Positions 5,686 to 5,942 of a DNA stretch of 5,942 bases are shown one piece after another. The number at the start of each line of letters is the position of its first letter. The stretch's first letter is position 1. Source of the DNA: Nitrospirae bacterium UBA4572 (GTDB lineage: Bacteria; Nitrospirota; Leptospirillia; Leptospirillales; Leptospirillaceae); the NCBI GenBank assembly GCA_002387725.1, contig DGKK01000058.1, positions 1 to 5,942 of the forward strand, in the 5' to 3' direction. The notes beneath the pieces are model-generated. The model saw only the letters and a list, made by a program, of their open reading frames with translations, did not search any database and had not been told where the DNA came from. The position numbers were made by a program, and so were the translations under genes.

Positions 5686-5942
5686 GGCTTCGTGAGCTCT
5701 TTCTAAGCCTTCTCCTGGCCTCGGGGCTTTCCTCCTGTGGCCTTCCCTCCAACCCGCAGACCCCTCCGGAGGTTCTGGTCACGGCCCTGGGCTCCACCAC
5801 GTCGTCGGGAGAGGCCAGGGGGTTTGCCATTCCCTTCGGAAACGATCCGGGATCCCTCTCCTCTCAACCCCTCCCGGCGGATTTGACCCTCTGGGGAGCC
5901 GCGGTCGCCGACAGCACCCTGATCCTTCTGGCCCGCACCGGG
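5682..5942 (+). CDS. putative lipoprotein, 3' end outside the window
   Basis: The frame from ATG 5682 stays open for 87 codons to the window edge. The first residues, MRLRELFLSLLLASGLSSCG, form a type II (lipoprotein) signal peptide: basic start, hydrophobic core and lipobox LSSC with Cys19 as the lipidation site. The mature part begins with a Pro/Ser-rich stretch and then mixed sequence with no motif I recognise. The ATG overlaps the antiporter TGA as ATGA, so translation is probably coupled and the two products are likely made together. A membrane-anchored accessory role beside the antiporter is possible but unproven. Only the N-terminal part is visible. Confidence 0.78.
   Translation, partial: MRLRELFLSLLLASGLSSCGLPSNPQTPPEVLVTALGSTTSSGEARGFAIPFGNDPGSLSSQPLPADLTLWGAAVADSTLILLARTG

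Noticed and set aside
1..5942. tRNA or rRNA genes, CRISPR arrays, insertion sequences
   Set aside because: I saw no regularly spaced repeats, transposase motifs, terminal inverted repeats or tRNA-like sequence anywhere in the window.

Overview
This is a GC-rich bacterial window (roughly 60% by eye) with tightly packed genes, frequent 4-base ATGA stop/start overlaps and no sign of mobile DNA. The gene content, an ODP-type di-iron oxygen/iron sensor next to a CheV chemotaxis adaptor in a motile GC-rich bacterium, would suit a Nitrospirota organism such as a Leptospirillum-like iron oxidiser. That assignment is a guess from style and context. Nothing in the window proves it.

Region 1 (65-1918, + strand) is a two-gene sensory unit. 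A metallo-beta-lactamase-fold ODP protein is followed 54 bases later by a CheW-REC fusion (CheV), and the unit closes with a strong intrinsic terminator. ODP proteins are known from work on Treponema denticola and Thermotoga maritima as oxygen/iron sensors that feed chemotaxis through cytoplasmic receptors and CheA. Here the partner gene is a CheV adaptor, so the pair is plausibly a sensor-adaptor module for aerotaxis or iron taxis.

Region 2 (2022-4296, - strand) is a four-gene operon running towards the cheV terminator. In transcription order it holds an unknown 97-residue soluble protein, a PAP2-family membrane phosphatase, the radical SAM 23S rRNA/tRNA methyltransferase RlmN, and an unknown 105-residue membrane protein. 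The genes overlap or nearly touch, which suggests translational coupling. A perfect TATAAT hexamer on the - strand lies about 54 bases ahead of the first gene.

Region 3 (about 4297-5942, + strand) is divergent from region 2. A 126-base intergenic stretch is followed by a CPA1-like cation:proton antiporter with an inferred TTG start and a Gly in place of the usual Asn of the ion-site ND motif. Overlapping its stop is the start of a lipoprotein gene that runs off the window.

The most interesting points are the ODP-CheV pairing, a run of nine G bases inside the ODP coding sequence that could be a slippage switch, and the altered antiporter ion site.
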